Source of the DNA: Actinomycetota bacterium
GTDB taxonomy: Bacteria > Actinomycetota > Thermoleophilia > Gaiellales > Gaiellaceae
Assembly (NCBI GenBank): GCA_016870235.1
Contig: VGCB01000027.1
Location: 1 to 11,499 of the forward strand
Direction: 5' to 3'
DNA length: 11,499 nucleotides
Part shown: piece after piece, positions 1-7,739 of the stretch
Layout of the letters: each line of letters opens with the position of its first letter
Numbering within the stretch: the first letter of the stretch is position 1
Notes under the pieces: generated by a model
Told to the model about the DNA's origin: nothing
Database searches by the model: none
What the model saw: only the letters and a program-made list of their open reading frames with translations
Translations under genes and position numbers: made by a program

Positions 1-126
1 GAGGTCGGCGCGCACGGAGGCCTCCTGGTCGACGGGCTACACACACCGCCGACCTTCGACACCCGGATACGTGCTCCCTACACGGTGCTCACGGGCCTGC
101 CCGTGAATTACCGATCAACCATCTAG
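1..126 (+). CDS. 3' end of an unidentified gene (partial)
   Basis: Frame 1 is open from the window edge to a TAG at 124-126 and gives 41 residues, ending in TVLTGLPVNYRSTI. I do not recognise the family. The fragment could be the C-terminus of a real upstream gene, since the first half uses mostly G/C-ending codons. The last third uses A/T-ending codons more often (ata, cgt, gct, aat, cga, tca) than the other genes here, so chance or a decayed tail is possible. A short palindrome (90-105) lies inside it. If real, it lies in the same orientation as egtB, 90 bp upstream. Nothing in the fragment identifies it as egtA or egtC. Confidence 0.3.
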   Translation, partial: EVGAHGGLLVDGLHTPPTFDTRIRAPYTVLTGLPVNYRSTI

Positions 127-216
127 CGGGTCGGCGGCAGGCCGCGAAGTACGGTTTCCCGTAGAGGTCGGCCTACCGCGGCCTGGCCCCCACCACGCTC
201 GGCATCATCAGGACGG

Positions 217-1371
217 ATGCCGCAGCCCGCCCCGCACACGACCGCGACGATCGCAGCGGAGCTCGACCGGGCGCGCCTGCTCACCCACGAGCTGCTGGCT
301 CCCCTCGACGACCAGGCCCTGACCGCCCAGGTGTCGCCGCTGCAGTCGCCGCTCGTCTGGGACTACGCCCACATCGCCTACCTCGAGGAGCTGTGGCTTC
401 TCCGCCGCGTCGGCGGTTCCGATCCGCTCGACGGCCGTTTCGACGACCTCTACGACGCGTTCGCGCACGCCCGGTCGGAGCGCGGCGGTCTGCCGATCCT
501 GCGGCCGGATCGCGCCCGCGCCTACGCCGCGGAGGTGCGCGGGCACGTCCACGACCTCCTCGAGCGCGTCGAGCTCGACGAGGGCGACCGGCTTCTTCGC
601 GACGGATTCGTGTTCGGCATGATCGCCCAGCACGAGCTCCAGCATCGAGAGACGATGCTGCAGACGCTCGGTCTCGGCTCGGAGCCCTACGAAGTAGCGC
701 CGGCAGTGGCTGTCCCCGCGTCCGGCGGCGTCGTCCGGGTCGACGGAGGCACGTTCAGGATGGGAGCCGACGGCGAGCCCTGGGCCTACGACAACGAGCT
801 GCGATCGCACGAGATCCGGCTCGAGGGCTTCGCGATCGACCGGTTCCCGGCGACGACCGGCGCCCTCGCCGCGTTCGTCGCCGACCGGGGCTACGAGACC
901 CGCTCCCTCTGGACCGAGGCAGGCTGGACGTGGCTCCAGGAGGAAGGAGCGGGAGCACCGCTCGGTTGGGTGCGCGACCAGGGAGGCTGGGCGCGCTGCC
1001 GGTTCGGCCGGCTCGAGCCGCTCGACCCCGACGCCGCCGCCGAGCACCTGAGCCACCACGAGGCCGATGCGTACGCGCGCTGGGCCGGCGGTCGACTTCC
1101 GACCGAGGCCGAGTGGGAGCGGGCGGCACCCCTCCTCGACGGCGTCGGGGCGACGTGGGAGTGGACGTCCTCGACGTTCGGGCCGTATCCCGGCTTCGAG
1201 GCGTTCCCCTACCGGGAATACTCGGAGGTGTTCTTCGGCGACGACTACCGGGTGCTGCGGGGCTCGTCCTGGGCGACCGACTCGCTCGTGGCTCGCCCGA
1301 CGTTCCGTAACTGGGACTACCCGCAGCGACGCCAGATCTTCGCCGGGGTTAGGGTGGCACATGACGTGTGA
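217..1371 (+). CDS. egtB: Ergothioneine biosynthesis protein EgtB (iron-dependent sulfoxide synthase)
   Basis: The 384-residue product should join a cysteine-containing thiol to C2 of the hercynine imidazole ring with oxygen, giving the sulfoxide precursor of ergothioneine in the cytosol. Residues 10-155 form the DinB-like four-helix domain. The three expected iron-binding histidines are visible: H52 in WDYAH, then H139 and H143 in HELQHRE. Residues about 168-384 form the formylglycine-generating-enzyme-like (FGE-sulfatase) domain, with GGTFRMG (177-183), RLPTEAEWE (293-301), WEWTS (314-318), VLRGSSWA (346-353) and the C-terminal RNWDYPQRRQIFAGVR. The stretch between RLPTEAEWE and WEWTS is only about 12 residues, shorter than I expect for FGE folds. 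ATG 217 is the first start in frame, with AGGA (210-213) only 3 nt upstream. The 3' end overlaps egtD by 11 bp, so the two are probably cotranscribed. Family assignment is firm; the thiol substrate (gamma-glutamylcysteine or cysteine) is not settled. Confidence 0.92.
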   Translation: MPQPAPHTTATIAAELDRARLLTHELLAPLDDQALTAQVSPLQSPLVWDYAHIAYLEELWLLRRVGGSDPLDGRFDDLYDAFAHARSERGGLPILRPDRARAYAAEVRGHVHDLLERVELDEGDRLLRDGFVFGMIAQHELQHRETMLQTLGLGSEPYEVAPAVAVPASGGVVRVDGGTFRMGADGEPWAYDNELRSHEIRLEGFAIDRFPATTGALAAFVADRGYETRSLWTEAGWTWLQEEGAGAPLGWVRDQGGWARCRFGRLEPLDPDAAAEHLSHHEADAYARWAGGRLPTEAEWERAAPLLDGVGATWEWTSSTFGPYPGFEAFPYREYSEVFFGDDYRVLRGSSWATDSLVARPTFRNWDYPQRRQIFAGVRVAHDV

Positions 1372-2353
1372 GACGGTGCCGCGGGTCCGGATCGACCGGG
1401 TGTTCGCCGACGACGACCGTCGCTCTGCACTGCACGACGAGACGTTCTGGAGCCTTCGCGAGACCCCGAAGCAGCTGTCGCCGAAGTGGCTCTACGACCA
1501 CGAGGGGTCGCTGCTCTTCGACCGGATCACACGACTGCCCGAGTACTACCCGTTCCGAGCGGAGCGGTCGATCATCCTCGAGCGCGCCGCCGAGATCGCC
1601 GGGGCGACGGCCGCGGAGACGCTCGTCGAGCTGGGCTCGGGCACCTCCGAGAAGACGCGGCTCCTTCTCGATGCGCTCGTCGCCGCCGGCACGCTGAGGC
1701 GGTTCGTGCCGCTCGACGTCAGCGAGGAGATCCTCCGGTCGAGCGCCGCGGCCATCGCCGAGCGGTATCCGGAGCTCGCGGTGCACGCCATCGTCGGCGA
1801 CTTCGAGCGGCACCTGGCCGCCATCCCGCCTGGGCGGAACCGGCTTGTGGCCTTCCTCGGGTCGACGATCGGCAACCTCCACCCGGAAGGACGCTTGCGG
1901 TTCCTCGCCCGCGTCGCCGCGATTCTCGACGAGGGCGACACGCTGCTCCTCGGAGTCGACCTCGTCAAGCCTGCCGACCGTCTCCGCGCCGCCTACGACG
2001 ACGCCCTGGGCCTCACCGAGCGGTTCATCCGCAATGGACTTACGGCTGTCGATCGCGAGCTCGGCTCGTCGTTCTCGTCTGCCCCGCTCGACTACGAGGC
2101 GACCTGGGATCCGGTGCGCTCCTGGATGGACATCTCGTTCCGGGCCCGCGAGGCGATCCGGATCCCGGTGCCCGTCCTCGAGGTCGAGGTCGAGCTGGCG
2201 GCGGATGAGCAGCTACGGATGGAGGTGAGCACGAAGTTCACGCGGGCCGCCGTCGAAGAGGAGCTCACCGCCGCCGGTCTGCGGCCGACTGCATGGTGGA
2301 CGGACGGGCCCGGCGACTTCGCGCTCTGTCTCGCCGTCCCCGCCGCAGGCTGA
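1361..2353 (+). CDS. egtD: Histidine N-alpha-methyltransferase EgtD
   Basis: This SAM-dependent enzyme trimethylates L-histidine to hercynine, the first step of ergothioneine synthesis. The 330-residue length is typical. The SAM site is visible as ELGSGTSEKTR (90-100), D119 in PLDVS and D147 in GDF. The histidine pocket is complete: Y45 in KWLYD, Y62 in LPEYYP, N172 in GSTIGN, and E288 and S290 in MEVSTKF. These match Mycobacterium smegmatis EgtD Y39, Y56, N166, E282 and S284 with a constant offset of six, a strong sign of conserved function. The frame is open far upstream, but ATG 1361 is chosen because family homology begins just after it and because it gives the usual overlap with the egtB stop. 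GGGTGG-like sequence precedes it. EgtD feeds EgtB directly, so the pair supplies the core of the pathway. Confidence 0.95.
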   Translation: MTCETVPRVRIDRVFADDDRRSALHDETFWSLRETPKQLSPKWLYDHEGSLLFDRITRLPEYYPFRAERSIILERAAEIAGATAAETLVELGSGTSEKTRLLLDALVAAGTLRRFVPLDVSEEILRSSAAAIAERYPELAVHAIVGDFERHLAAIPPGRNRLVAFLGSTIGNLHPEGRLRFLARVAAILDEGDTLLLGVDLVKPADRLRAAYDDALGLTERFIRNGLTAVDRELGSSFSSAPLDYEATWDPVRSWMDISFRAREAIRIPVPVLEVEVELAADEQLRMEVSTKFTRAAVEEELTAAGLRPTAWWTDGPGDFALCLAVPAAG

Positions 2354-2361
2354 ACCGACCT

Positions 2362-2378
2362 GCGCCCGGAAAGGGCGC
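2362..2378. terminator. Hairpin between convergent egtD and usp
   Basis: GCGCCC (2362-2367) pairs perfectly with GGGCGC (2373-2378) around a GGAAA loop. It fills most of the 26 bp between the egtD stop and the stop of the opposite-strand stress-protein gene. There is no T-tract on either side, so termination in both directions is inferred from position and pairing only. Confidence 0.4.
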
Positions 2379-2379
2379 G

Positions 2380-2800
2380 TCAGGGAAGCGGAACCGCGAG
2401 CACCGGCACCGTCGACTGGTGCAGGAGCTTGAACGGCACGGAGCCGAGGATCGCACCCCGAATCGGCCTCTCGCTCCACGTGCCGACGACGATCATGGCC
2501 GCATCTCGCGCCTCGGCGACGCGGACGACCCTCGGCCGGCCGCTCCTCGAGGACGAGCCGCTCGGCGGCCACGCCCTGCGCCTCTGCCGCCGCGAGTGCC
2601 TTCGCCGTCCGCTCCTCGCCGATCTCCATCAGGGCCTTGCGATGCTCGCGGTACTCCTCGCCGACCGACCGGCCCGGCGGCTCCGCGGCGTAGACCACGA
2701 CAAGCGGCGACCCGAGCGACAAGGCGAGCCGGATCGCCTGCGCGAGCGCGGCTTCGGCACATTCGGAGCCGTCGTAGCCGAGGACGATCTCGCCGCTCAT
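2380..2800 (-). pseudogene. Universal stress protein (UspA family), frameshifted
   Basis: Reading from ATG 2800 gives a clear UspA start: MSGEIVLGYDGSECAEAALA, then a strand PLVVVYA and helices through EERPAEG at about residue 91. There the frame is lost. The rest of the family reappears in another frame as VRVAEARDAAMIVVG, then GTWSERPIRGAILGS, then STVPVLAVPLP and TGA at 2382-2380. The interval is 421 bp, one more than a multiple of three, so about two bases are missing or one is extra near 2525-2533. Repaired, the protein would be about 140 residues, the normal Usp length. The ATP-loop signature G-2x-G-9x-G(S/T) would be intact except that the second glycine is serine. ATG overlaps the permease stop (ATGA). 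Unrepaired, translation runs out of frame past the family end. This is either a recent pseudogene or a sequence error. Confidence 0.8.
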
Positions 2801-4308
2801 GCCGCCTCGCTCGGCTCTGCCTGCGCTGGGACGGTCATCGCATCGACCGACTCGAACGGCTTGCGGCCGAAGAACCGCTCGTTCCCCGCCAGACGCCAGA
2901 CGACGAGGAGGATGAGCCCGAGGATGAGGAACCCGAGCCCGATCGCCAGGGGCACGCCCATGCCGAGGATCGACTGTCCGGAGTACGACGCATCGGGATC
3001 GGCGAGATCGATCGCCGACTTGATGCAGAGGTACCCGAGGATGACGGAGCCGACGAGCGGTGCGATCCCGATGAACACGAGGTTCTTGACCGAGTGCAGG
3101 AGCCGGTGCCGGTAGAAGATCGCACACGCGATGCCGGTGAGCGCGTAGTAGAACGCGATCATCAGCGACAGCGCCGACAGCGTGTCGAAGAGGAAGTTCT
3201 CGGAGGCGGCGTTGACGGGCACGTACCAGGCGATGGCGAGCGCCGCGATGACGACGGTCGAGAACCACGGCGTCCGGAAGCGAGGATGGATCCGCGCGAA
3301 GAGTCCGGGCAGCGCGTTCTGCCTCGCCATCGAGAACGACGTGCGCGAGGCGGGGATGATCGTCGTCTGCGTGGAGGCGAGCGCCGACGTGACGATCGAG
3401 AGAACGACAAGCTTGTCCCACGGGCTGCCGAGAACGTCGGCAGCGAGGAAGCTGAAGATCGCGTCGTCGTCGTCGAAGTCGGCGAGCGTCTCGAGACCCG
3501 CGAAGGAGACGACGGCGGTCGAGACGAGGAGGTAGGTGACGACGAGGACGATGGTCGAGACGACCGCGGCCATCCCCGGCGCCCGCGTGCCGTCGCGAGT
3601 CTCCTCGGTGAGGTTGACGGCGCTCTCCCAGCCCCAGTAGATGAAGACGCCGATCAGCATCGCCGAGACGAGCGCCGAGAAGCTCGAGACCTCGAACGGC
3701 GAGAACCAGCTGCCGCTCGGCTTCACCGACCCCTCGCGCCCGTCGCCGGAGAACACCTTGACGATGGCGACGATCGCGAAGAGGAGCAGGGCACCGACCT
3801 GGCCGATGATCATCACCGACTGCAGGCGCGCCGAGACCTCGGTGCCGATGATGCAGATCGCGGTCATGATCACGATCGCGGCGACGGCGAGCACCATCAC
3901 CGCGGTCTTCGAGCCCGCGGCGCCGTCCCAGCCGAAGAGGAGGTAGAAGTAGCGCGCGCCGACATCGGCGAGCGAGCCGATGACCAGGATCCCCGTCGTG
4001 CAGATCGCCCAGCCGCCGATCCAGCCGAACCACGGCCCCATCGTGCGCGTGATCCACGAGAAGCTCGTGCCCGCGTCCTGATCCGCCTTGTTCATGTAGA
4101 AGAACGCGGCCGCGATCAGGAACATCGGGACGAAGGAGGCGAGGAGCGCGCCCGGCGCCTGGAACCCGACCACGACCGTGACCGTTCCGATCACCGCGGC
4201 GAGCGAGTACGCCGGCGCAGTCGACGCCAGCCCGATCACGAGCGCGTCGAGGAACCCGATCGCGTTGTGGTCGAGCTCGGGCTCCGCCCTCGTCCGTTCG
4301 GCTGCCAT
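2797..4308 (-). CDS. APC-family amino acid permease
   Basis: The 503-residue product is an integral membrane transporter of the amino acid-polyamine-organocation superfamily, probably a proton-coupled importer. About twelve hydrophobic segments can be placed, near residues 18-45, 48-72, 90-113, 134-156, 162-184, 208-230, 246-270, 298-318, 348-366, 374-398, 408-430 and 448-472. The unwound first-helix motif appears as GLASTAPAYSLAAVIG, and the conserved end of helix 6 as YWGWESAVNLTEETRDG. HPRFRTPWFS is the usual loop before helix 9. The start at ATG 4308 is backed by GGGAGG (minus strand, 4320-4315). The stop overlaps the stress-protein start by 4 bp; APC permeases are often paired with, or fused to, a Usp domain. 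Substrate cannot be read from the sequence. The divergent saccharopine-dehydrogenase-family gene hints at lysine or a polyamine, but that is only contextual. Confidence 0.9.
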   Translation of the reverse strand: MAAERTRAEPELDHNAIGFLDALVIGLASTAPAYSLAAVIGTVTVVVGFQAPGALLASFVPMFLIAAAFFYMNKADQDAGTSFSWITRTMGPWFGWIGGWAICTTGILVIGSLADVGARYFYLLFGWDGAAGSKTAVMVLAVAAIVIMTAICIIGTEVSARLQSVMIIGQVGALLLFAIVAIVKVFSGDGREGSVKPSGSWFSPFEVSSFSALVSAMLIGVFIYWGWESAVNLTEETRDGTRAPGMAAVVSTIVLVVTYLLVSTAVVSFAGLETLADFDDDDAIFSFLAADVLGSPWDKLVVLSIVTSALASTQTTIIPASRTSFSMARQNALPGLFARIHPRFRTPWFSTVVIAALAIAWYVPVNAASENFLFDTLSALSLMIAFYYALTGIACAIFYRHRLLHSVKNLVFIGIAPLVGSVILGYLCIKSAIDLADPDASYSGQSILGMGVPLAIGLGFLILGLILLVVWRLAGNERFFGRKPFESVDAMTVPAQAEPSEAA

Positions 4309-4449
4309 CGCGCGCCTCCCGCCGCAGTTGACGGGTGGACGCTACTTCGCAGCGGGGCAAATGGCCAGAACGTCGTCGCGGGGGGACTGGAGTCCGTCCC
4401 GCCGTCGCCCGACTGGGCGCGGGAGCACCGGAATCCGATAGAAAGAGCC
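4309..4449. promoter_or_regulatory. Divergent intergenic region, permease / saccharopine-dehydrogenase-family gene
   Basis: These 141 bp separate two divergent starts and must hold both promoters unless transcription comes from elsewhere. On the minus strand, GGGAGG at 4320-4315 is a clear ribosome binding site for the permease. On the plus strand, only a weak purine run (GAAAGAG, 4441-4447) precedes ATG 4450. A TTGACG at 4328-4333 looks like a -35 box but has no matching -10 at a proper distance. No operator repeat was found by eye. Confidence 0.3.
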
Positions 4450-5676
4450 ATGCGCATCCTCGTGATCGGAACGGGAGGCGTCGGCGCGGCCTTCGCCCGA
4501 ATCGCCGCCCGCCGCTCGTTCTTCGAGCACTGCGCGCTGGCCGACTACGATGCGGGCCGCCCGGCGAAGGTCGTCGCGAACCTCGGCGACGACCGCTTCA
4601 GCGCGCACCGGATCGACGCCTCCAGACAGGACGAGATCGTCGCCCTGATCCGCGCGACGAAGGCCGACGCCGTGCTCAACTCGGTCGACCCGCTGTTCAA
4701 CGTGCCGATCTTCGACGCCTGCGGTGAGACCGGCGTCACGTACCTGGACATGGCGATGACGCTGTCGGAGCCACACCCGACGAAGCCGTTCGAGGAGGTC
4801 GGCGTCATGCTGGGCGAGCACCAGTTCGCGCAGGCGGACGCCTGGGCGGAGCGCGGGCAGCTCGCGCTCGTCGGGATCGGGATCGAGCCCGGGGCCGCGG
4901 ACGTGTTCGCACGCCTCGCCGCCGACGACCTCTTCTCGGAGATCGACGAGGTCGGGATCCGCGACGGCGCGAACCTGGTCGTCGAGGGCTACGACTTCGC
5001 GCCGACGTTCTCGATCTGGACGACGATCGAGGAGTGCCTGAACCCGCCCGTGATCTGGGAGCGCGACCGCGGGTGGTTCACGACCGACCCGTTCTCCGAG
5101 CCGGAGGTGTTCGACTTCCCCGAGGGGATCGGCCCCGTCGAGTGCGTCAACGTCGAGCACGAGGAGGTCGTCCTGATCCCGCGCTGGGTCGACTGCAAGC
5201 GGGTGACCTTCAAGTACGGCCTCGGCGACGAGTTCATCGAGGTGCTGAAGACCCTCCACAAGCTCGGGCTCGATCGGAAGGAGAAGATCCGCGTCAAGGG
5301 CGTCGAGGTCGCGCCGCGCGACGTCGTCGCCGCGTCGCTCCCCGATCCCGCGACCCTCGGCGACAAGATGACGGGGAAGACCTGCGCCGGCACGCTCGTC
5401 ACCGGCCGCGGCAAGGACGGCGCGCCGCGACGCGTCTACCTGTACCACGTGGTCGACAACCAGTGGTCGATGCGCGAGTACGGCTCGCAGGCGGTCGTCT
5501 GGCAGACCGCCGTCAACCCGGTCGTCGCCCTCGAGCTGCTCGCCTCGGGAGCGTGGAAGGGCGCCGGGGTCCTCGGCCCCGAGGCCTTCCCGCCCCATCC
5601 GTTCCTCGATCTGCTCGCCGAGCACGGCGTCCCGCACGGGATGCTCGAGCTCGAGTGCGGCCGCTCGGACCCGTAG
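4450..5676 (+). CDS. Saccharopine dehydrogenase family NAD(P)-dependent oxidoreductase
   Basis: The 408-residue protein begins directly with a Rossmann fold. MRILVIGTGGVGAAFA carries the dinucleotide motif G7-x-G9-x-x-G12, and an acidic strand end at ALADYDAG (D32, D34) probably contacts the adenosine ribose. VLNSVDPLFNVPIFDACGETGVTYLDMAM (residues about 75-103) is the conserved part of the saccharopine dehydrogenase / carboxynorspermidine synthase family. The C-terminal two thirds (about 125-395) form the substrate and dimer domain, with YLYHVVDN near the end. The frame stays open for about 2.1 kb upstream, antisense to the permease, but homology starts only at ATG 4450. Exact substrate is unknown: lysine catabolism, carboxyspermidine-type polyamine synthesis or another amino acid conjugate are all possible. 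It is divergent from an amino acid permease, which fits amino acid or polyamine metabolism. Confidence 0.85.
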   Translation: MRILVIGTGGVGAAFARIAARRSFFEHCALADYDAGRPAKVVANLGDDRFSAHRIDASRQDEIVALIRATKADAVLNSVDPLFNVPIFDACGETGVTYLDMAMTLSEPHPTKPFEEVGVMLGEHQFAQADAWAERGQLALVGIGIEPGAADVFARLAADDLFSEIDEVGIRDGANLVVEGYDFAPTFSIWTTIEECLNPPVIWERDRGWFTTDPFSEPEVFDFPEGIGPVECVNVEHEEVVLIPRWVDCKRVTFKYGLGDEFIEVLKTLHKLGLDRKEKIRVKGVEVAPRDVVAASLPDPATLGDKMTGKTCAGTLVTGRGKDGAPRRVYLYHVVDNQWSMREYGSQAVVWQTAVNPVVALELLASGAWKGAGVLGPEAFPPHPFLDLLAEHGVPHGMLELECGRSDP

Positions 5677-5806
5677 GGCTGTTCCGACCACGGCCGACGG
5701 CCGCACGTGGCCGCTTTGCGGCGAGAGCGCCCATGTCGGAAGAGCGAGCGGACGTCCTTCGGCGACCGGGCAATTCGCCAGGATGCGGATGGTGCCCCCC
5801 TTGGCG

Positions 5807-7126
5807 TCAGCGACCGAGCGTGTGGCGAAGGGCGGCCTCGAGCCGGGGATAGGCGAATCGGAAGCCCGACGTCTCGAGCCGCGTGGGCAGCACGTGCTGA
5901 CCGGCCAGGAGCACCTCTCGCGCGAGCTCGCCGAACGCCATCCGTGCGGCGGCCGCCGGTAGGGGAGCGACGCACGGCCGGCGGAGGACGCGCGCCAGCG
6001 TCCGCATCGCGTCCGCGTTGGTGCAGGCCTCCGGGGCCACGGCGTTGACGGGGCCGTCGAGCCCGTCCGTCGTGATCGCGTGGAGCACAGCGGCGGTCAG
6101 GTCGTCGAGCGAGATCCAGCTCCACCACTGCCGCCCGCTGCCGACACGACCGCCGACGCCGGCTCTGAACACGGGTAGAAGCCTCGGGAGAACGGCCTCG
6201 AGCACGACGCCGATCCGCAGGTTGACGACGCGGATGCCGGCGTCGTGGGCAGGCGCGCACGCGGCTTCCCAGGCGTCGCAGACGCCGGCCAGGAATCCCG
6301 AGCCGCGCTCGCTCGCTTCGTCGAGCGGCTCGTCGCCCCGGTCGCCGTAGAAGCCGATCGCCGACGCAGACACGAGCACGGACGGCCTGTGCTCGAGCGA
6401 CGCAAGCGTCTTGGCGAGGAGCTCGGTGCCCCTGACGCGGCTCTCGACGATCTCGCGCTTCCGCGCCTGCGTCCATCGCCGTCCGATCGGCTCGCCCGCG
6501 AGGTGAACGACCGCGTCGACACCTGCCAGTGCTTCGGCCTCGAGGAGCCCCGCGCCAGGATCCCAGACGATCCCTCCGGGCTGCGGCCGGCGTGAGACGG
6601 TGATCACATCGTGCCCACCGGTCCGAAGAAACGCCGCCAGTGACCGCCCGATCAGGCCGGTGCTGCCCGTGATCGCCACGCGGAGCGGAGCCTTCGCATC
6701 GGTGTGCCGCCGGAGATCGTCGGCCAGCCTGCGGTCGCGGTACGCGAAGGTGCGCGCGAGCGTGCGCTCGGCGTAGCGACGTCCCAGAAGGCTTCCGAAC
6801 AGTCCGAAGGGGAGCCGGTAGGTGATCTCGTCCTCGAGCGTCGAGGTCTCGCCGGTCGTCGGGACGAACCGGTGGACATGCTCCCAGGACGCGAACGGAC
6901 CGGACTCCTGGCGGTCCGCGAACTGCCGATTCTGCTCGTACGAGTGATGGACGGCGACCCAGCGCCGCCTCAAAAGCCCATGGTGCAGTTCGATCACCGC
7001 GCGGTCGCCGTCACGGATCGTGCCCCGGCGCTCGATCTCCCGAACACGCTGCCACGGTGGCGCGAGCCGCTCGAACGCTCCGGGCCGTTCGTGCCAGGCG
7101 AACGCGACGTCCGCCGGAACCGGCAA
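5807..7126 (-). CDS. SRPBCC domain fused to TIGR01777-type (YfcH-like) NAD(P)-binding epimerase family protein
   Basis: Two domains are visible in 439 residues. Residues 1 to about 143 form an SRPBCC/START-like ligand-binding domain (FAWHERPGAFERLAPPW, then EDEITYRLPFGLFGSLLG). Residues 147-439 form an SDR epimerase-like domain of the TIGR01777 family, with LRVAITGSTGLIGRSLAAFL as the nucleotide loop (GxTGxIG), VVHLAGEPI, and SASAIGFYG in place of the usual catalytic region. The family's reaction is poorly defined. The listed start is a TTG with no clear ribosome binding site. In the same frame the sequence upstream reads STHTFRQRSPLPVPAD, which looks like the missing first beta strand of the SRPBCC domain, so the true protein is probably longer. 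No ATG, GTG or TTG exists upstream in this frame back to the preceding gene. The nearest ATG (7170-7168) is out of frame. The stop is convergent with the saccharopine-dehydrogenase-family gene. Confidence 0.86.
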   Translation of the reverse strand: MPVPADVAFAWHERPGAFERLAPPWQRVREIERRGTIRDGDRAVIELHHGLLRRRWVAVHHSYEQNRQFADRQESGPFASWEHVHRFVPTTGETSTLEDEITYRLPFGLFGSLLGRRYAERTLARTFAYRDRRLADDLRRHTDAKAPLRVAITGSTGLIGRSLAAFLRTGGHDVITVSRRPQPGGIVWDPGAGLLEAEALAGVDAVVHLAGEPIGRRWTQARKREIVESRVRGTELLAKTLASLEHRPSVLVSASAIGFYGDRGDEPLDEASERGSGFLAGVCDAWEAACAPAHDAGIRVVNLRIGVVLEAVLPRLLPVFRAGVGGRVGSGRQWWSWISLDDLTAAVLHAITTDGLDGPVNAVAPEACTNADAMRTLARVLRRPCVAPLPAAAARMAFGELAREVLLAGQHVLPTRLETSGFRFAYPRLEAALRHTLGR

Positions 7127-7200
7127 CGGCGACCGCTGTCTGAACGTGTGAGTGCTGACCGAAGCTCCATGTGCAAGGGGTGACGCCGCCCGGAAGTCCC

Positions 7201-7233
7201 GGCGGCGGGAGGACGCTGTCTCCTCCCGCCGCC
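7201..7233 (-). terminator. Strong GC-rich hairpin after the two-domain fasciclin gene
   Basis: GGCGGCGGGAGGA (7201-7213) pairs perfectly over 13 bp with TCCTCCCGCCGCC (7221-7233), leaving a 7-nt loop. It starts 8 bp past the stop of the minus-strand fasciclin gene. There is no T-tract, as is common in high-GC actinobacteria. Confidence 0.72.
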
Positions 7234-7241
7234 ATGGACGT

Positions 7242-7739
7242 TCAGCCGAGCAGACCTGCCTTCTTGAGAGCGTCGGCGACGCTCTTGGGGACGATCACCT
7301 TGTCGATCGCGTGCACGACGCCGTTGGACGCGGCGATGTCGGCGCGCCTGACGATGGCGCGGTTGAGGCCGGCGGAGTCGGCGAGCTGGAGCTTGCCGCC
7401 CTTGATCGAGAGTGCGATCTGCCCGTTGGCGTTCTTGCCGAGAAGAGTCGGCACCTTGCTGCCCTGCTCGGCGGCGGCGATCGCGTCGGCCGCGACGACC
7501 TTGGAGCCCAGCACGTGGTACTGAAGCACCTGGACGAGCAGCTTCTTGTTCTTCGGATCCGTCAGCGCGGCGGTCACACCGGGCACCGCCTTCTCGAGCG
7601 CGGCAAACGCGTAGTTCCGCGGTGCGAAGACGGTCAGCTGCGCATCGGGGCTCCCGAGCGCACCGACCAGGCCCGCGGCCTGGACCAGCGAGACGAGCGT
7701 GGAGAAGTTCTTGTTGCCGGCGGCGACCTCGACGATCGA
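7242..7739 (-). repeat. FAS1-domain duplicate, copy A
   Basis: The second FAS1 domain of the long gene aligns without gaps to the single-domain gene at a fixed offset of 1198 bp. The stretch 7513-7597 shows only about four differences from 8711-8795. At protein level, the segment from LEKAVPGVTAALTD through QVLQYHV is identical in both. Confidence 0.8.

Noticed and set aside
90..105. Palindrome CACGGGCCTGCCCGTG as an operator or terminator
   Set aside because: It lies inside an open frame, has a 2-nt loop too tight for a hairpin, and no partner site was seen near egtB.
208..1362. A 384-codon minus-strand open frame opposite egtB
   Set aside because: A mirror of the strongly supported egtB frame caused by high GC content; no recognisable domain.
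2213..4360. A 715-codon minus-strand open frame containing the Usp N-terminus, as if fused
   Set aside because: Upstream of ATG 2800 it is out of frame with the real permease, and after about 2530 it is out of frame with Usp. It is an artefact of GC-rich open frames.
2293..5676. A 1127-codon plus-strand open frame that contains the saccharopine-dehydrogenase-family gene at its end
   Set aside because: The first 720 codons are antisense to the permease and Usp genes and give a low-complexity Arg/Asp/Glu-rich sequence. Family homology begins at ATG 4450.
5710..5722. Small hairpin GCCGC-TTT-GCGGC between convergent genes
   Set aside because: Only 5 bp, with no T-tract; such stems arise often by chance at this GC content. 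The 130-bp gap 5677-5806 shows no other clear feature.
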